NCBI GenBank assembly: GCA_026552835.1
Contig: JAPMTY010000051.1
Location: 1 to 17,125, forward strand
Source of the DNA: Candidatus Methanoperedens sp.
Lineage (GTDB): Archaea; Halobacteriota; Methanosarcinia; Methanosarcinales; Methanoperedenaceae
Reading direction: 5' to 3'
Length of the DNA: 17,125 bases
The translations under genes and the position numbers were made by a program. Below are positions 1-6,816 of the stretch, piece by piece (the first letter of the stretch is position 1; each line of letters opens with the position of its first letter). Under the pieces are notes generated by a model. It saw nothing but the letters and a program-made list of their open reading frames with translations, was not told the origin of the DNA and did not search any database.

Positions 1-300
1 AATCGCCCTGTACCCGCCTTTGGTTCTTGCATATGATGTCAATACATATCCCATATTTTCATACTCCGGGATGGCACTGAAATCACATATTATCTCCTGT
101 TCATGATTTACAGAAGAATCTATCCCGGAAATCCCGAAAATTACGTCGCGAATTAATGATTCGCTTACTTGCCTGCCAAACCATAATATGATTTTGCCCG
201 GGGTCAATGATACGGTTACATCATCCCGCCCTAACTCCACCATCGTTACATCACGCGAATCATTGAAAAAAATTGCCTTGTTCGGATCCTCAATTACCAC
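1..300 (-). CDS. Partial unrecognised protein (N-terminal 100 residues)
   Basis: An open frame on the minus strand starts with GTG at 300-298 and runs off the left edge without a stop. The 100 visible residues begin VVIEDPNKAIFFNDSRDVT and contain a short beta-type stretch (VTVSLTPGKIILWFG) followed by mixed sequence. A weak purine-rich AAGGTAG lies about 10 nt before the GTG. The frame closes immediately upstream of that GTG, so no much longer start is possible. It lies 43 nt downstream of the MTA phosphorylase gene on the same strand, so it may be the third gene of that operon. No known family is recognised and no transmembrane segment is visible. The function cannot be given from this fragment. 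Confidence 0.6.
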   Translation of the reverse strand, partial: MVIEDPNKAIFFNDSRDVTMVELGRDDVTVSLTPGKIILWFGRQVSESLIRDVIFGISGIDSSVNHEQEIICDFSAIPEYENMGYVLTSYARTKGGYRAI

Positions 301-343
301 ATTTGTTCATCTACCTTGAACCATATAACATTTTTGAGAAAAA

Positions 344-1195
344 TTATAGATATTTTCCCACGAGATCATTCAATTTTCTCCTTGTTTCCACAGGAATCTT
401 ATCAGGCACTGTGACTATCGCGCCGGCTAATGCATTTGCGCAGATGCATTCCCTCTCAAGTGATATCCTCGGGATAGCCTCTTTTATGATATTCCTGACC
501 GCTTCCTCATTCTTCACGGCATTTGCGATCACAGTTTCGATGGTGACATCCTCTTCATGCCAGACATCATAGTCTGTCACTGTCGCTATCATGCTGTAAC
601 ATATCTCGGCTTCACGTGCAAGTTTTGCTTCAGGAAGCGCAGTCATCCCTATAATGTCAAACCCCAGACTTTGATAAACCCTTGATTCAGCGCGCGTTGA
701 GAATTGCGGTCCCTCCATGCAGACATATGTTCCTTTTTCCTGTACCGAATATCCGAGTCCGGATGTGATATCACCAAGAAGGGACGACATCTCAGGGCAG
801 AATGGGTCTGCAAAACCCATGTGAACAACGATCCCTTCATCAAAGAATGTGCTCTCGCGCGTCCTTGTCCTGTCAAAAATCTGGTCAGGGATAACGATAT
901 CAAGCGGCTTGAGTCCAGGCTTCAGGCTTCCCACAGCAGAAGCGGAAATTATCCTTTTGACTCCGAGCTTCTTGAGAGCCAGGATATTGGCGCGGGAATT
1001 CAATTTGCTCGGGGATATCCTGTGCCCTTTGCCGTGCCTGGGAAGAAATGAAACATTCGTTTCCCCGAATGAGCCGATGGTGATGGCATCAGACGGTTTT
1101 CCAAAAGGCGTATCGATTTCAACTTCCTTTACATTATCCAGCATGGAAGCATCATAAACGCCGCTGCCCCCGATTATTGCAATATCCGCCTGCAT
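344..1195 (-). CDS. mtnP: S-methyl-5'-thioadenosine phosphorylase (MTAP)
   Basis: The enzyme performs phosphorolysis of methylthioadenosine, a polyamine and SAM by-product, to adenine and methylthioribose-1-phosphate in the cytoplasm. The 283-residue length is normal for the trimeric PNP/MTAP family. Visible motifs are the N-terminal GGSGVYD (9-15), the phosphate-binding RHGKGH (53-58), SRAN (67-70), the substrate loop MEGPQFSTRAES (160-171), and TDYD (207-210). The Asp residues of TDYD are those that recognise a 6-amino purine in MTAP, which argues against inosine or methylthioinosine specificity. The ATG at 1195 was chosen because homologues start just before the AIIGGSG strand. An in-frame GTG at 1204 overlaps the upstream stop as GTGA and is a possible alternative. 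Coupling to the upstream phosphoribosyltransferase suggests joint salvage of the released adenine. Confidence 0.93.
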   Translation of the reverse strand: MQADIAIIGGSGVYDASMLDNVKEVEIDTPFGKPSDAITIGSFGETNVSFLPRHGKGHRISPSKLNSRANILALKKLGVKRIISASAVGSLKPGLKPLDIVIPDQIFDRTRTRESTFFDEGIVVHMGFADPFCPEMSSLLGDITSGLGYSVQEKGTYVCMEGPQFSTRAESRVYQSLGFDIIGMTALPEAKLAREAEICYSMIATVTDYDVWHEEDVTIETVIANAVKNEEAVRNIIKEAIPRISLERECICANALAGAIVTVPDKIPVETRRKLNDLVGKYL

Positions 1196-1200
1196 GATTT

Positions 1201-1905
1201 TCACGTCCCAATATATTCCCAGGTTTTTTTGCCTGAAACGGATTTTGTCCGGAGCATTCCTCTTCTTGCCATCTCGTCGAGTATCTCTTCCATCCTGTCC
1301 GGCTGAGCTATTTCAAAGTTGATGGGGTCGATATTATGATATTTTAAAAGTCCCGACCTGATTTTTTCAACATCCCATTCATTGAGTTTCTCTTTTGCCA
1401 TAAGGCGCGATATAATGTCTATCATGTCCTCGATGAAATTCCATGGATAAACAATCCACCCCCATTCCTGCACAACCTCGCCGCAATAATCAGGCTTGAT
1501 TTCGGATGTATACAGGTACTGGAGGACTGCGGTCCTTACCTCTTTTGGGTTTTGCTTGAGGACGTATTCTTTCGCATGGGCGATACTTTTGCCTGTATCG
1601 GTAATATCATCCACGATTAATACTCTCTTTCCTGCCACGGCGTTATCAGCCAGCGGGTATTTGATAGCGGGTCCGCTGCCTGCGTTTGCAGTGCCCACAT
1701 AATGTTCGATTTTAAGGCTTGTCAGGTCGTTAAGACCCAGGAAATCACACAGAACCCTGCCTGCAAACCATCCCCCCCGCGCCAGCGCAATTATCGTATC
1801 CGGTTTATATCCGGATTTCTTGACTTCGTTTGCGACATGCCTGCAGAGGTCATAAATATAGTCCCAGTTTGTTATTACACACCTGAATTTATCGGGAAGT
1901 ACCAT
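1201..1905 (-). CDS. Type I phosphoribosyltransferase, probable purine salvage (COG2236-like)
   Basis: A 234-residue cytoplasmic enzyme predicted to transfer the 5-phosphoribosyl group of PRPP to a nucleobase. The PRPP-binding signature VLIVDDITDTGKS sits at 95-107, and the ARGGW loop at 42-46 is the usual early PRPP/pyrophosphate-contact loop. After the catalytic core (about residues 15-165) there is a C-terminal extension of about 70 residues, predicted helical. Such an extension is seen in archaeal Hpt1/COG2236-type proteins and may be a small winged-helix-like or lid domain (inference). ATG 1905 is preceded by GGTGG with 4 nt spacing. The gene is immediately upstream of, and essentially overlapping, MTA phosphorylase. 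The likely pairing is that MTAP frees adenine and this enzyme returns a purine base to the nucleotide pool. Base specificity (adenine, hypoxanthine, guanine or xanthine) cannot be read from the sequence. Confidence 0.88.
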   Translation of the reverse strand: MVLPDKFRCVITNWDYIYDLCRHVANEVKKSGYKPDTIIALARGGWFAGRVLCDFLGLNDLTSLKIEHYVGTANAGSGPAIKYPLADNAVAGKRVLIVDDITDTGKSIAHAKEYVLKQNPKEVRTAVLQYLYTSEIKPDYCGEVVQEWGWIVYPWNFIEDMIDIISRLMAKEKLNEWDVEKIRSGLLKYHNIDPINFEIAQPDRMEEILDEMARRGMLRTKSVSGKKTWEYIGT

Positions 1906-1938
1906 TATTCCACCGCATCGGAAATGTATTACAGGGAC

Positions 1939-1949
1939 ATATATTTTTT
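1939..1949 (-). promoter_or_regulatory. TATA box for the phosphoribosyltransferase-MTAP operon
   Basis: On the minus strand this reads AAAAAATATAT, a good archaeal TATA element centred about 39 nt before ATG 1905. It predicts a short leader of roughly 10-15 nt that includes the GGTGG ribosome-binding site. It is divergent from the KaiC promoter about 60 nt away. Confidence 0.5.
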
Positions 1950-2000
1950 GTAATCATTTAGAACCTCATAATAATCAGAAAGATGATGAAAATAAATAAG

Positions 2001-2037
2001 TATTTATATGGTAAACGATTATTATTATTCAGGTTGA
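2001..2037 (+). promoter_or_regulatory. TATA box and ribosome-binding site of the KaiC-like gene
   Basis: TATTTATATGG at 2001-2011 is a TATA-type element about 39 nt before ATG 2044. AGGTTGA at 2031-2037 is a ribosome-binding site with 6 nt spacing. Transcription would start near 2030, giving a very short leader. Confidence 0.55.
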
Positions 2038-2043
2038 ATACCA

Positions 2044-2814
2044 ATGGCTGAAAAAAAGCAGATTAAGACAGAAAAAATGGATCCAAAGCGGGTTCCGACT
2101 GGAATCGCGGGGTTTGATGAATTGTGCGGCGGGGGACTGTTAAGAAACAGGACTTATCTTGTGTCCGGGCCGGCAGGAGCGGGGAAAACCATTTTCGGAC
2201 TTCAATATGTTTATAATGGGATTACAAAGTACGGAGAAAATGGCATTATCATAGCGACTGAAGAGCGTCCCGAACAAATAAGGGAAAACGTGAAAATGTT
2301 CGGGTGGGATTTAAAAGCCCTTGAGGACGAAGGCAAATTGGCGATAGTGGATGCATGTTCTACAAAAATCGGCATACCTTCGCATGAGAAATATGTCGAT
2401 GTCAGGCCGTTTGATATGCGTTCGATGATGGACCAGATAATCGCGATACAGGACGAGATCGATGCAAAGAGAGCGGTGGTTGACGGGACTACATCTATCG
2501 GTTTCTATCTTCAGGACCCTTCAAAGATAAGGGTTGAGCTTCTGAAATTAAGTACCACTCTTGAAATTCTGGGATTGACTTCATTAATGACATGCGAAAT
2601 AGTCGATGAGAACATGCCGAGCAGGTTCGGGGTGGAGACATTCGTTACTGAAGGCACTATTTTGATGTACTATAAGCGTACGGACAGCGTAAGGGTACGC
2701 AGTATAGAGATATTCAAGATGAGAGGGTCAGACCATAGTAAGAACATCCACCCGTATGATATAACCACGAACGGCATAGTGGTACATCCTCACGAAGAAG
2801 TCTATACGGCCTAA
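2044..2814 (+). CDS. KaiC-like single-domain RecA-superfamily ATPase
   Basis: A 256-residue soluble ATPase of the archaeal KaiC/GvpD-like group. Walker A is GPAGAGKT (42-49), the paired catalytic glutamates are E73-E74 in TEERPEQ, Walker B is RAVVDGTT (143-150), and a conserved late motif KMRGSDH lies at 225-231, close to where bacterial KaiC carries its interface and phosphorylation region. Only one KaiC domain is present, against two in the cyanobacterial clock protein, and a clock role should not be assumed. Archaeal members are mostly uncharacterised and are thought to act in signalling or regulation. The start is supported by AGGTTGA and a TATA box. The stop lies 7 nt before the triosephosphate isomerase gene, so the two are probably co-transcribed. 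Confidence 0.9.
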   Translation: MAEKKQIKTEKMDPKRVPTGIAGFDELCGGGLLRNRTYLVSGPAGAGKTIFGLQYVYNGITKYGENGIIIATEERPEQIRENVKMFGWDLKALEDEGKLAIVDACSTKIGIPSHEKYVDVRPFDMRSMMDQIIAIQDEIDAKRAVVDGTTSIGFYLQDPSKIRVELLKLSTTLEILGLTSLMTCEIVDENMPSRFGVETFVTEGTILMYYKRTDSVRVRSIEIFKMRGSDHSKNIHPYDITTNGIVVHPHEEVYTA

Positions 2815-2821
2815 TTTTATC

Positions 2822-3493
2822 ATGGAAAATAAACCGTTGATAGTGTTAAATTTTAAAACCTATGCAGAGAGCATGGGTGAGAAAGCGGTCAGGATGGTAA
2901 AATTCTGTGAGGAAGTGAGCGCCGATTCAGGAGTGGATATTATTGCATGCCCTCAGATACCTGATATTTACAGGGTTGCTAATGCTGTCAAAATACCGGT
3001 GTTCGCCCAGCATATCGATGCTGCCGGCGCTGGAAGCTACACGGGGCATATTACAGCCGATTGCGTTCGTTCTGCAGGAGCGAAGGGAACCCTCATCAAC
3101 CATTCTGAAAGAAGGCTGCTCTTATCTGAAATAGACGCAGCGCTCCAATCGGCTAAAAAAGCCGGATTGACAACGATAGTCTGCACCAATAATATCGCAG
3201 TAACCTCGGCTGCTGCGGCGCTTTTCCCTGATTTTGTTGCCATTGAACCGCCTGAATTGATAGGCTCGGGCAATCCTGTTTCAAAAGCCAATCCCGAAAT
3301 CGTGAGCGGGTCGGTGAGCGCCGTAAAAAAAATAAATCCCGGGGTTAAAGTGCTTTGCGGCGCCGGTATTTCTACAGGGGATGATGTTGCGGCTGCAATT
3401 GAACTCGGAACAGTTGGGGTGCTTCTTGCGTCCGGTGTCATCAAGGCGAAAGACCCGAAAGCGGCGCTTTTTGACCTTGTGAAGAAGATTTGA
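2822..3493 (+). CDS. tpiA: Triosephosphate isomerase, archaeal short form
   Basis: The enzyme interconverts dihydroxyacetone phosphate and glyceraldehyde 3-phosphate in glycolysis and gluconeogenesis. At 223 residues it is the short archaeal form, against about 250 in bacteria and eukaryotes; archaeal examples are usually tetramers. Catalytic residues are in place: N10 and K12 (LNFKTY), electrophilic H94 (NHSERR), and the general base E142 (AIEPPELIG) at the start of the mobile loop. The phosphate-binding glycines CGAGIS and GVLLASGV appear near the C terminus, as expected for a TIM barrel. The ATG follows the KaiC-like stop by 7 nt with no clear Shine-Dalgarno, which suggests translational coupling in one transcript. 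Confidence 0.95.
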   Translation: MENKPLIVLNFKTYAESMGEKAVRMVKFCEEVSADSGVDIIACPQIPDIYRVANAVKIPVFAQHIDAAGAGSYTGHITADCVRSAGAKGTLINHSERRLLLSEIDAALQSAKKAGLTTIVCTNNIAVTSAAAALFPDFVAIEPPELIGSGNPVSKANPEIVSGSVSAVKKINPGVKVLCGAGISTGDDVAAAIELGTVGVLLASGVIKAKDPKAALFDLVKKI

Positions 3494-3533
3494 TGTTAAT
3501 GTTTATTGCGTTGCAAGTTGTTTTAATTCCTGA

Positions 3534-5141
3534 ATGACCGCCATCGAATCAGCAGCAAGAGAGATTATAGAACAACTCCTGCGAAAAGAAATAACAGATG
3601 AAAAAGGATTGAGCGCAGCCAAAAAAGCAGCCAGCATCCGCTACAAACTTTCATCCCTTATGGGCAATTCCCAGATACTTGCGGCTGCAAGAGACGAAGA
3701 TGAAAAAGAACGCGTTCTTGAACTCCTCCAGTTAAAACCGGTCAGGACGATATCGGGCGTGGCTGTTATAGCAGCCATGACATCCCCGGCGCCATGCCCT
3801 CACGGTCTTTGCGTTCCGTGCCCCGGCGGCATTGAATCGAAATTCCATTCGCCGCAGAGCTATATGGGAGCAGAACCCGCGGCGCGACGGGCATTTGAGA
3901 ATGATTTTGACCCGTATTTGCAGGTCTCATCCAGGTTAAAACAGCTTTCGCAGATAGGTCATCCCATAGAGAAAGCGGAACTTATCGTAATGGGCGGGAC
4001 ATATACATCGCGAATGTTGTGCTACCAGGAATGGTTCATAAAACGCTGCATCGAGGCGATGAATGACTTTTACGGCACAGAATGGCGAAAAGGCAGGGAG
4101 CATGTTTCAATAGAAGAAGTCCACTCCGCAAACGAGAGCGCCGGAATAAGGAATGTTGGGATAACCATAGAAACAAGACCGGACTGGACTAAAAAAGAGC
4201 ATATTGATACCGTTCTTGGGCTTGGCGCGACGAAAGTGGAGATAGGCGTACAGAGCACATACGATTTCATACTTGCAGGCATCCAGCGCGGTCATACCGT
4301 GGCCGAGAGCGCGGCTGCTAACATGAGGCTTCGGGACAGCGGACTGAAAGTCGGGTTTCATATGATGCCGGGGCTGCCCGGAGCCTCAGTGGAATCAGAT
4401 TTTCGCATGTTCAGGACGTTATTTGAAGATGAGCGATTCATGCCTGATTATCTCAAGATATATCCTACACTGGTAACCGAAGGAACGCGGCTTCACGGGA
4501 TGTGGGAACTCGGTAATTATGCACCGCTTGAAGTGCTGGATGCAGTCGAATTGCTTGCAAAAATCAAATCCATTTTACCGAAATGGGTCAGGTTGCAGAG
4601 AATACAGCGCGACATCCCTGCGTACCAGGTGCTTGCCGGGATAAGGAAGAGCAATATAAGGCAGCTGGCAAAGGAAAGGCTCCTGGAAATGGGAGGGAAG
4701 TGCAACTGCATCAGGTGCCGCGAGGTGGGGCACAGGATGCTTGAAGGCGCAAAGCCTGAGAATATCGAACTGACAGTTGAAGAATATGCAGCGTGCGGCG
4801 GAAAAGAGCATTTCATTTCGTTCGAGGACATGGGAAAGGATGTATTGGTCGGGTTCCTCCGGCTTCGTTTCCCATGCGCGCCCCACAGGCAGGAACTACA
4901 GGGCGCGGCGCTTGTGCGCGAGCTGCATGTTTACGGTTCTATGGTGCAGCCTGGTGAGAGCGCGGGCAAGGCGCAGTGGCAGCATCGCGGGTACGGGGAA
5001 GAGCTTCTGGCGCATGCGGAAGAGACTGCACGCACTGCCGGGTATGAGAAAATAGCTGTTACAAGTGGCATCGGTGTCAGGGATTATTATAGGAAGTTCG
5101 GATACGGGCGTGAGGGTCCGTATATGACGAAGAAAATCTGA
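3534..5141 (+). CDS. elp3: Elp3, tRNA uridine(34) acetyltransferase/radical SAM enzyme
   Basis: Elp3 builds the carboxymethyl (cm5-type) modification on wobble uridine 34 of tRNAs, joining a radical-SAM domain to a GNAT acetyl-CoA-binding domain. The 535-residue length is normal for archaeal Elp3, which acts without the other Elongator subunits. The Fe-S cluster motif CPHGLCVPC has C88, C93 and C96 (CX4CX2C). The radical-SAM barrel follows to about residue 340. A CNCIRCREVG segment after it is the family's Cys-rich linker. The GNAT domain occupies about 410-535, with the HRGYGEELL acetyl-CoA loop and a C-terminal YYRKFGYGREGPYM. ATG 3534 lies 40 nt after the tpiA stop with no clear Shine-Dalgarno. 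A T-run (5143-5147) just after the stop may help terminate transcription. Confidence 0.95.
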   Translation: MTAIESAAREIIEQLLRKEITDEKGLSAAKKAASIRYKLSSLMGNSQILAAARDEDEKERVLELLQLKPVRTISGVAVIAAMTSPAPCPHGLCVPCPGGIESKFHSPQSYMGAEPAARRAFENDFDPYLQVSSRLKQLSQIGHPIEKAELIVMGGTYTSRMLCYQEWFIKRCIEAMNDFYGTEWRKGREHVSIEEVHSANESAGIRNVGITIETRPDWTKKEHIDTVLGLGATKVEIGVQSTYDFILAGIQRGHTVAESAAANMRLRDSGLKVGFHMMPGLPGASVESDFRMFRTLFEDERFMPDYLKIYPTLVTEGTRLHGMWELGNYAPLEVLDAVELLAKIKSILPKWVRLQRIQRDIPAYQVLAGIRKSNIRQLAKERLLEMGGKCNCIRCREVGHRMLEGAKPENIELTVEEYAACGGKEHFISFEDMGKDVLVGFLRLRFPCAPHRQELQGAALVRELHVYGSMVQPGESAGKAQWQHRGYGEELLAHAEETARTAGYEKIAVTSGIGVRDYYRKFGYGREGPYMTKKI

Positions 5142-5181
5142 CTTTTTGATATTTCCGCAGATGAACGCCCCGAGTCGCAAA

Positions 5182-5205
5182 CCTCCAGAGTCACGCCTCT
5201 GGAGG
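5182..5205. repeat. Inverted repeat, 9-bp perfect stem
   Basis: CCTCCAGAG (5182-5190) pairs exactly with CTCTGGAGG (5197-5205) across a 6-nt loop. It is the first of two adjacent hairpins after elp3. Its GC-rich stem is not followed by a T-run, so it is not a typical intrinsic terminator. It could be an intergenic repeat, an RNA processing site or a mobile-element scar. Confidence 0.7.
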
Positions 5206-5212
5206 GCGTGTA

Positions 5213-5235
5213 CACGTATGCCACAGGCATACGTG
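5213..5235. repeat. Inverted repeat, 10-bp perfect stem with 3-nt loop
   Basis: CACGTATGCC (5213-5222) pairs exactly with GGCATACGTG (5226-5235) around the loop ACA. It starts 7 nt after the preceding hairpin. Together they look like a tandem structured intergenic unit. No gene is visible in 5142-5352. That gap also holds an 8-bp stem (AGATGCAA 5272-5279 with TTGCATCT 5296-5303) and a 10-bp direct repeat AAAGGTATCA at 5321-5330 and 5341-5350. Confidence 0.7.
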
Positions 5236-5352
5236 CCTATTCATCACGGCGGGCATAACGCGGATTAACGCAGATGCAAGAATAAAGTAGGATAGTTGCA
5301 TCTCCGCAAAGATTATCTGCAAAGGTATCAATAAGAAAAAAAAGGTATCAGT

Positions 5353-6378
5353 TTGAGCAAGATAACTCTATCCACACTTAAAAAACAGGTTGCGCTCCGA
5401 ATGCAAGATTACTTGAAGAAAAACTTTAGATCAACCAGTCTTGCTTATAAAGTTCTATCGGACTACCCTACAAGGCCAGGAAAAGGGATTCGTCCGGCGT
5501 TCTGTCTTGCAGCGGCAGCATCGGTAGGGGGAGACTACAACAAAGCGATCAATACGGGAGCGGCTATAGAACTGCTCCACAATGCGTTTCTCATCAAGGA
5601 CGACATCGTAGACCAATCACTTTATCGAAGAGGCGACCTCACTTTGAACAGGAAATACGGTCTTGCCCTGGCTGCCAATGCAGGTGATGCAGTTAAGATT
5701 CTCAGCATGTCTCCGCTCATAGACAACCTCGGCTCAATAGGTGTGCAAAAATCTTTGCAGGTAATCCTGGAGATACAGGAGATGGCAAGGAGAAGCGTTG
5801 AAGGGCAGATAATGGAACTGACTTACGTAAGGCAGAACAGAACAGATCTGAAGCCCAGGGATTATTTTAGATTATGCGAGAACAAGACCTGCTGGTACAC
5901 TATAATTACCCCGATCAGGACAGGTCTGATTATTGGCAGTGAGCATGCAACTCCCGAGCAGCTGGATACATTTACGAGGTTTGGACTGAACTTAGGGCTG
6001 GCATTTCAGATAACCGATGATACTTTGAACCTGACCGCATCCCAGAAACAGTACGGCAAAGAAATCAACGGCGACATCTTTGAGGGTAAACGAACTCTCA
6101 TACTTATTCATCTTCTTAACTCATGCACTTCCGGGGAAAGACAAAAGTTGCGCAGAATCCTGAAAACGCCACGTGACAATAAGACTGACCCGGACGTGAC
6201 ATACGTGGAGGAGCTTATGCAAAAGTATTCCAGCATCGAATACGCTGAGAAAATAGCGCAAAGTTTCGCTATAAAGGCCGAAAGAATACTTCTTAATGAA
6301 TGCGACTGGATGACCGAGAAACGCTGGAAGCAATTCTTTTTAGATCAGACCAGTTACCTTATTAAGCGTAAGAAATAA
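5353..6378 (+). CDS. Polyprenyl (isoprenyl) diphosphate synthase-like protein
   Basis: A trans-isoprenyl diphosphate synthase family protein, which condenses isopentenyl diphosphate onto an allylic diphosphate. The family features are present: GKGIRP (43-48, the GKxxRP substrate lysine region), first Asp-rich motif DDIVD (83-87) followed by YRRG (91-94), GQIMEL (151-156), second Asp-rich region QITDDTLN (219-226), and GKEINGDIFEGKRTL (235-249). In the second motif the last Asp of DDxxD is Asn, which is seen in some family members and does not by itself mean inactivity. The TTG start at 5353 is preceded by AAAGGT at 5341-5346 with 6 nt spacing. Product chain length is not predictable by eye. 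It heads a same-strand run of lipid-related genes rather than sitting with mevalonate-pathway genes, so it may be an accessory synthase rather than the main GGPP synthase. Confidence 0.85.
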   Translation: MSKITLSTLKKQVALRMQDYLKKNFRSTSLAYKVLSDYPTRPGKGIRPAFCLAAAASVGGDYNKAINTGAAIELLHNAFLIKDDIVDQSLYRRGDLTLNRKYGLALAANAGDAVKILSMSPLIDNLGSIGVQKSLQVILEIQEMARRSVEGQIMELTYVRQNRTDLKPRDYFRLCENKTCWYTIITPIRTGLIIGSEHATPEQLDTFTRFGLNLGLAFQITDDTLNLTASQKQYGKEINGDIFEGKRTLILIHLLNSCTSGERQKLRRILKTPRDNKTDPDVTYVEELMQKYSSIEYAEKIAQSFAIKAERILLNECDWMTEKRWKQFFLDQTSYLIKRKK

Positions 6379-6412
6379 ATAGACATAGATTACTACAATA
6401 TCAGGGATTTTT

Positions 6413-6799
6413 ATGGTTGAAAAAAAGAAGGTTACAAGACCCAAGCGTGAAAACACAGCTATACCCCGCCCAGTGATGATCAATCAACGTTCTATCCAGC
6501 GGGCTATGAACAAAGTCGTCGGGAACCTTAGCGATCCTGACTACCAGGAACAAGTGACGAAGTTAGCCCAGGCCTCAGCTAACAATTCCCTGGAAACACT
6601 CCAGAAATTAGTCCAGGTTTCTGAACGCATGTCCAAACTGGATAACAAAGGCTGGGACACTCTTATCGACGGTTCGGTAAATGACCTGATGCGCGCCTAC
6701 CTGCAATTCAATTCTGACTTGATCGTGCTCCTGCAAAAACAATCGAGCAAGACAATAGATATTCTGGATGCAGCTTTGCCAGGCAAAGAAGAAAAATAA
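6413..6799 (+). CDS. Small helical protein, function unknown (phasin-like appearance)
   Basis: A 128-residue protein with a basic N terminus (KKKVTRPKR) and then an almost continuous amphipathic helix from about residue 35 to 120, rich in Ala, Leu, Gln, Ser and Asn (for example QVTKLAQASANNSLETLQKL). There is no signal peptide, no transmembrane segment and no cysteine. I do not recognise the family. The composition and helix pattern recall phasins and other surface proteins of lipid or polyester granules, but that is resemblance only. ATG 6413 follows AGGGA (6403-6407) with 5 nt spacing. It lies 34 nt after the polyprenyl synthase gene and 17 nt before the lipocalin-like gene, so an operon is very likely. 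Confidence 0.75.
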   Translation: MVEKKKVTRPKRENTAIPRPVMINQRSIQRAMNKVVGNLSDPDYQEQVTKLAQASANNSLETLQKLVQVSERMSKLDNKGWDTLIDGSVNDLMRAYLQFNSDLIVLLQKQSSKTIDILDAALPGKEEK

Positions 6800-6816
6800 A
6801 TCAGGCCGCCATCCGA

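Noticed and set aside
273..572. 99-codon plus-strand ORF at the left
   Set aside because: It overlaps the MTAP gene and the partial gene on the other strand and has no family-like features.
2044..2814. KaiC-like protein as part of a circadian clock
   Set aside because: It has one KaiC domain only, no kaiA or kaiB nearby, and archaeal single-domain relatives are widespread without clocks.
3037..3444. 135-codon minus-strand ORF inside tpiA
   Set aside because: The plus frame has all triosephosphate isomerase catalytic residues, so this is a shadow frame.
5182..5235. Possible CRISPR repeats or tRNA in the gap after elp3
   Set aside because: The two hairpins differ in sequence, there is no regular repeat-spacer pattern, and no cloverleaf or anticodon arm can be drawn.
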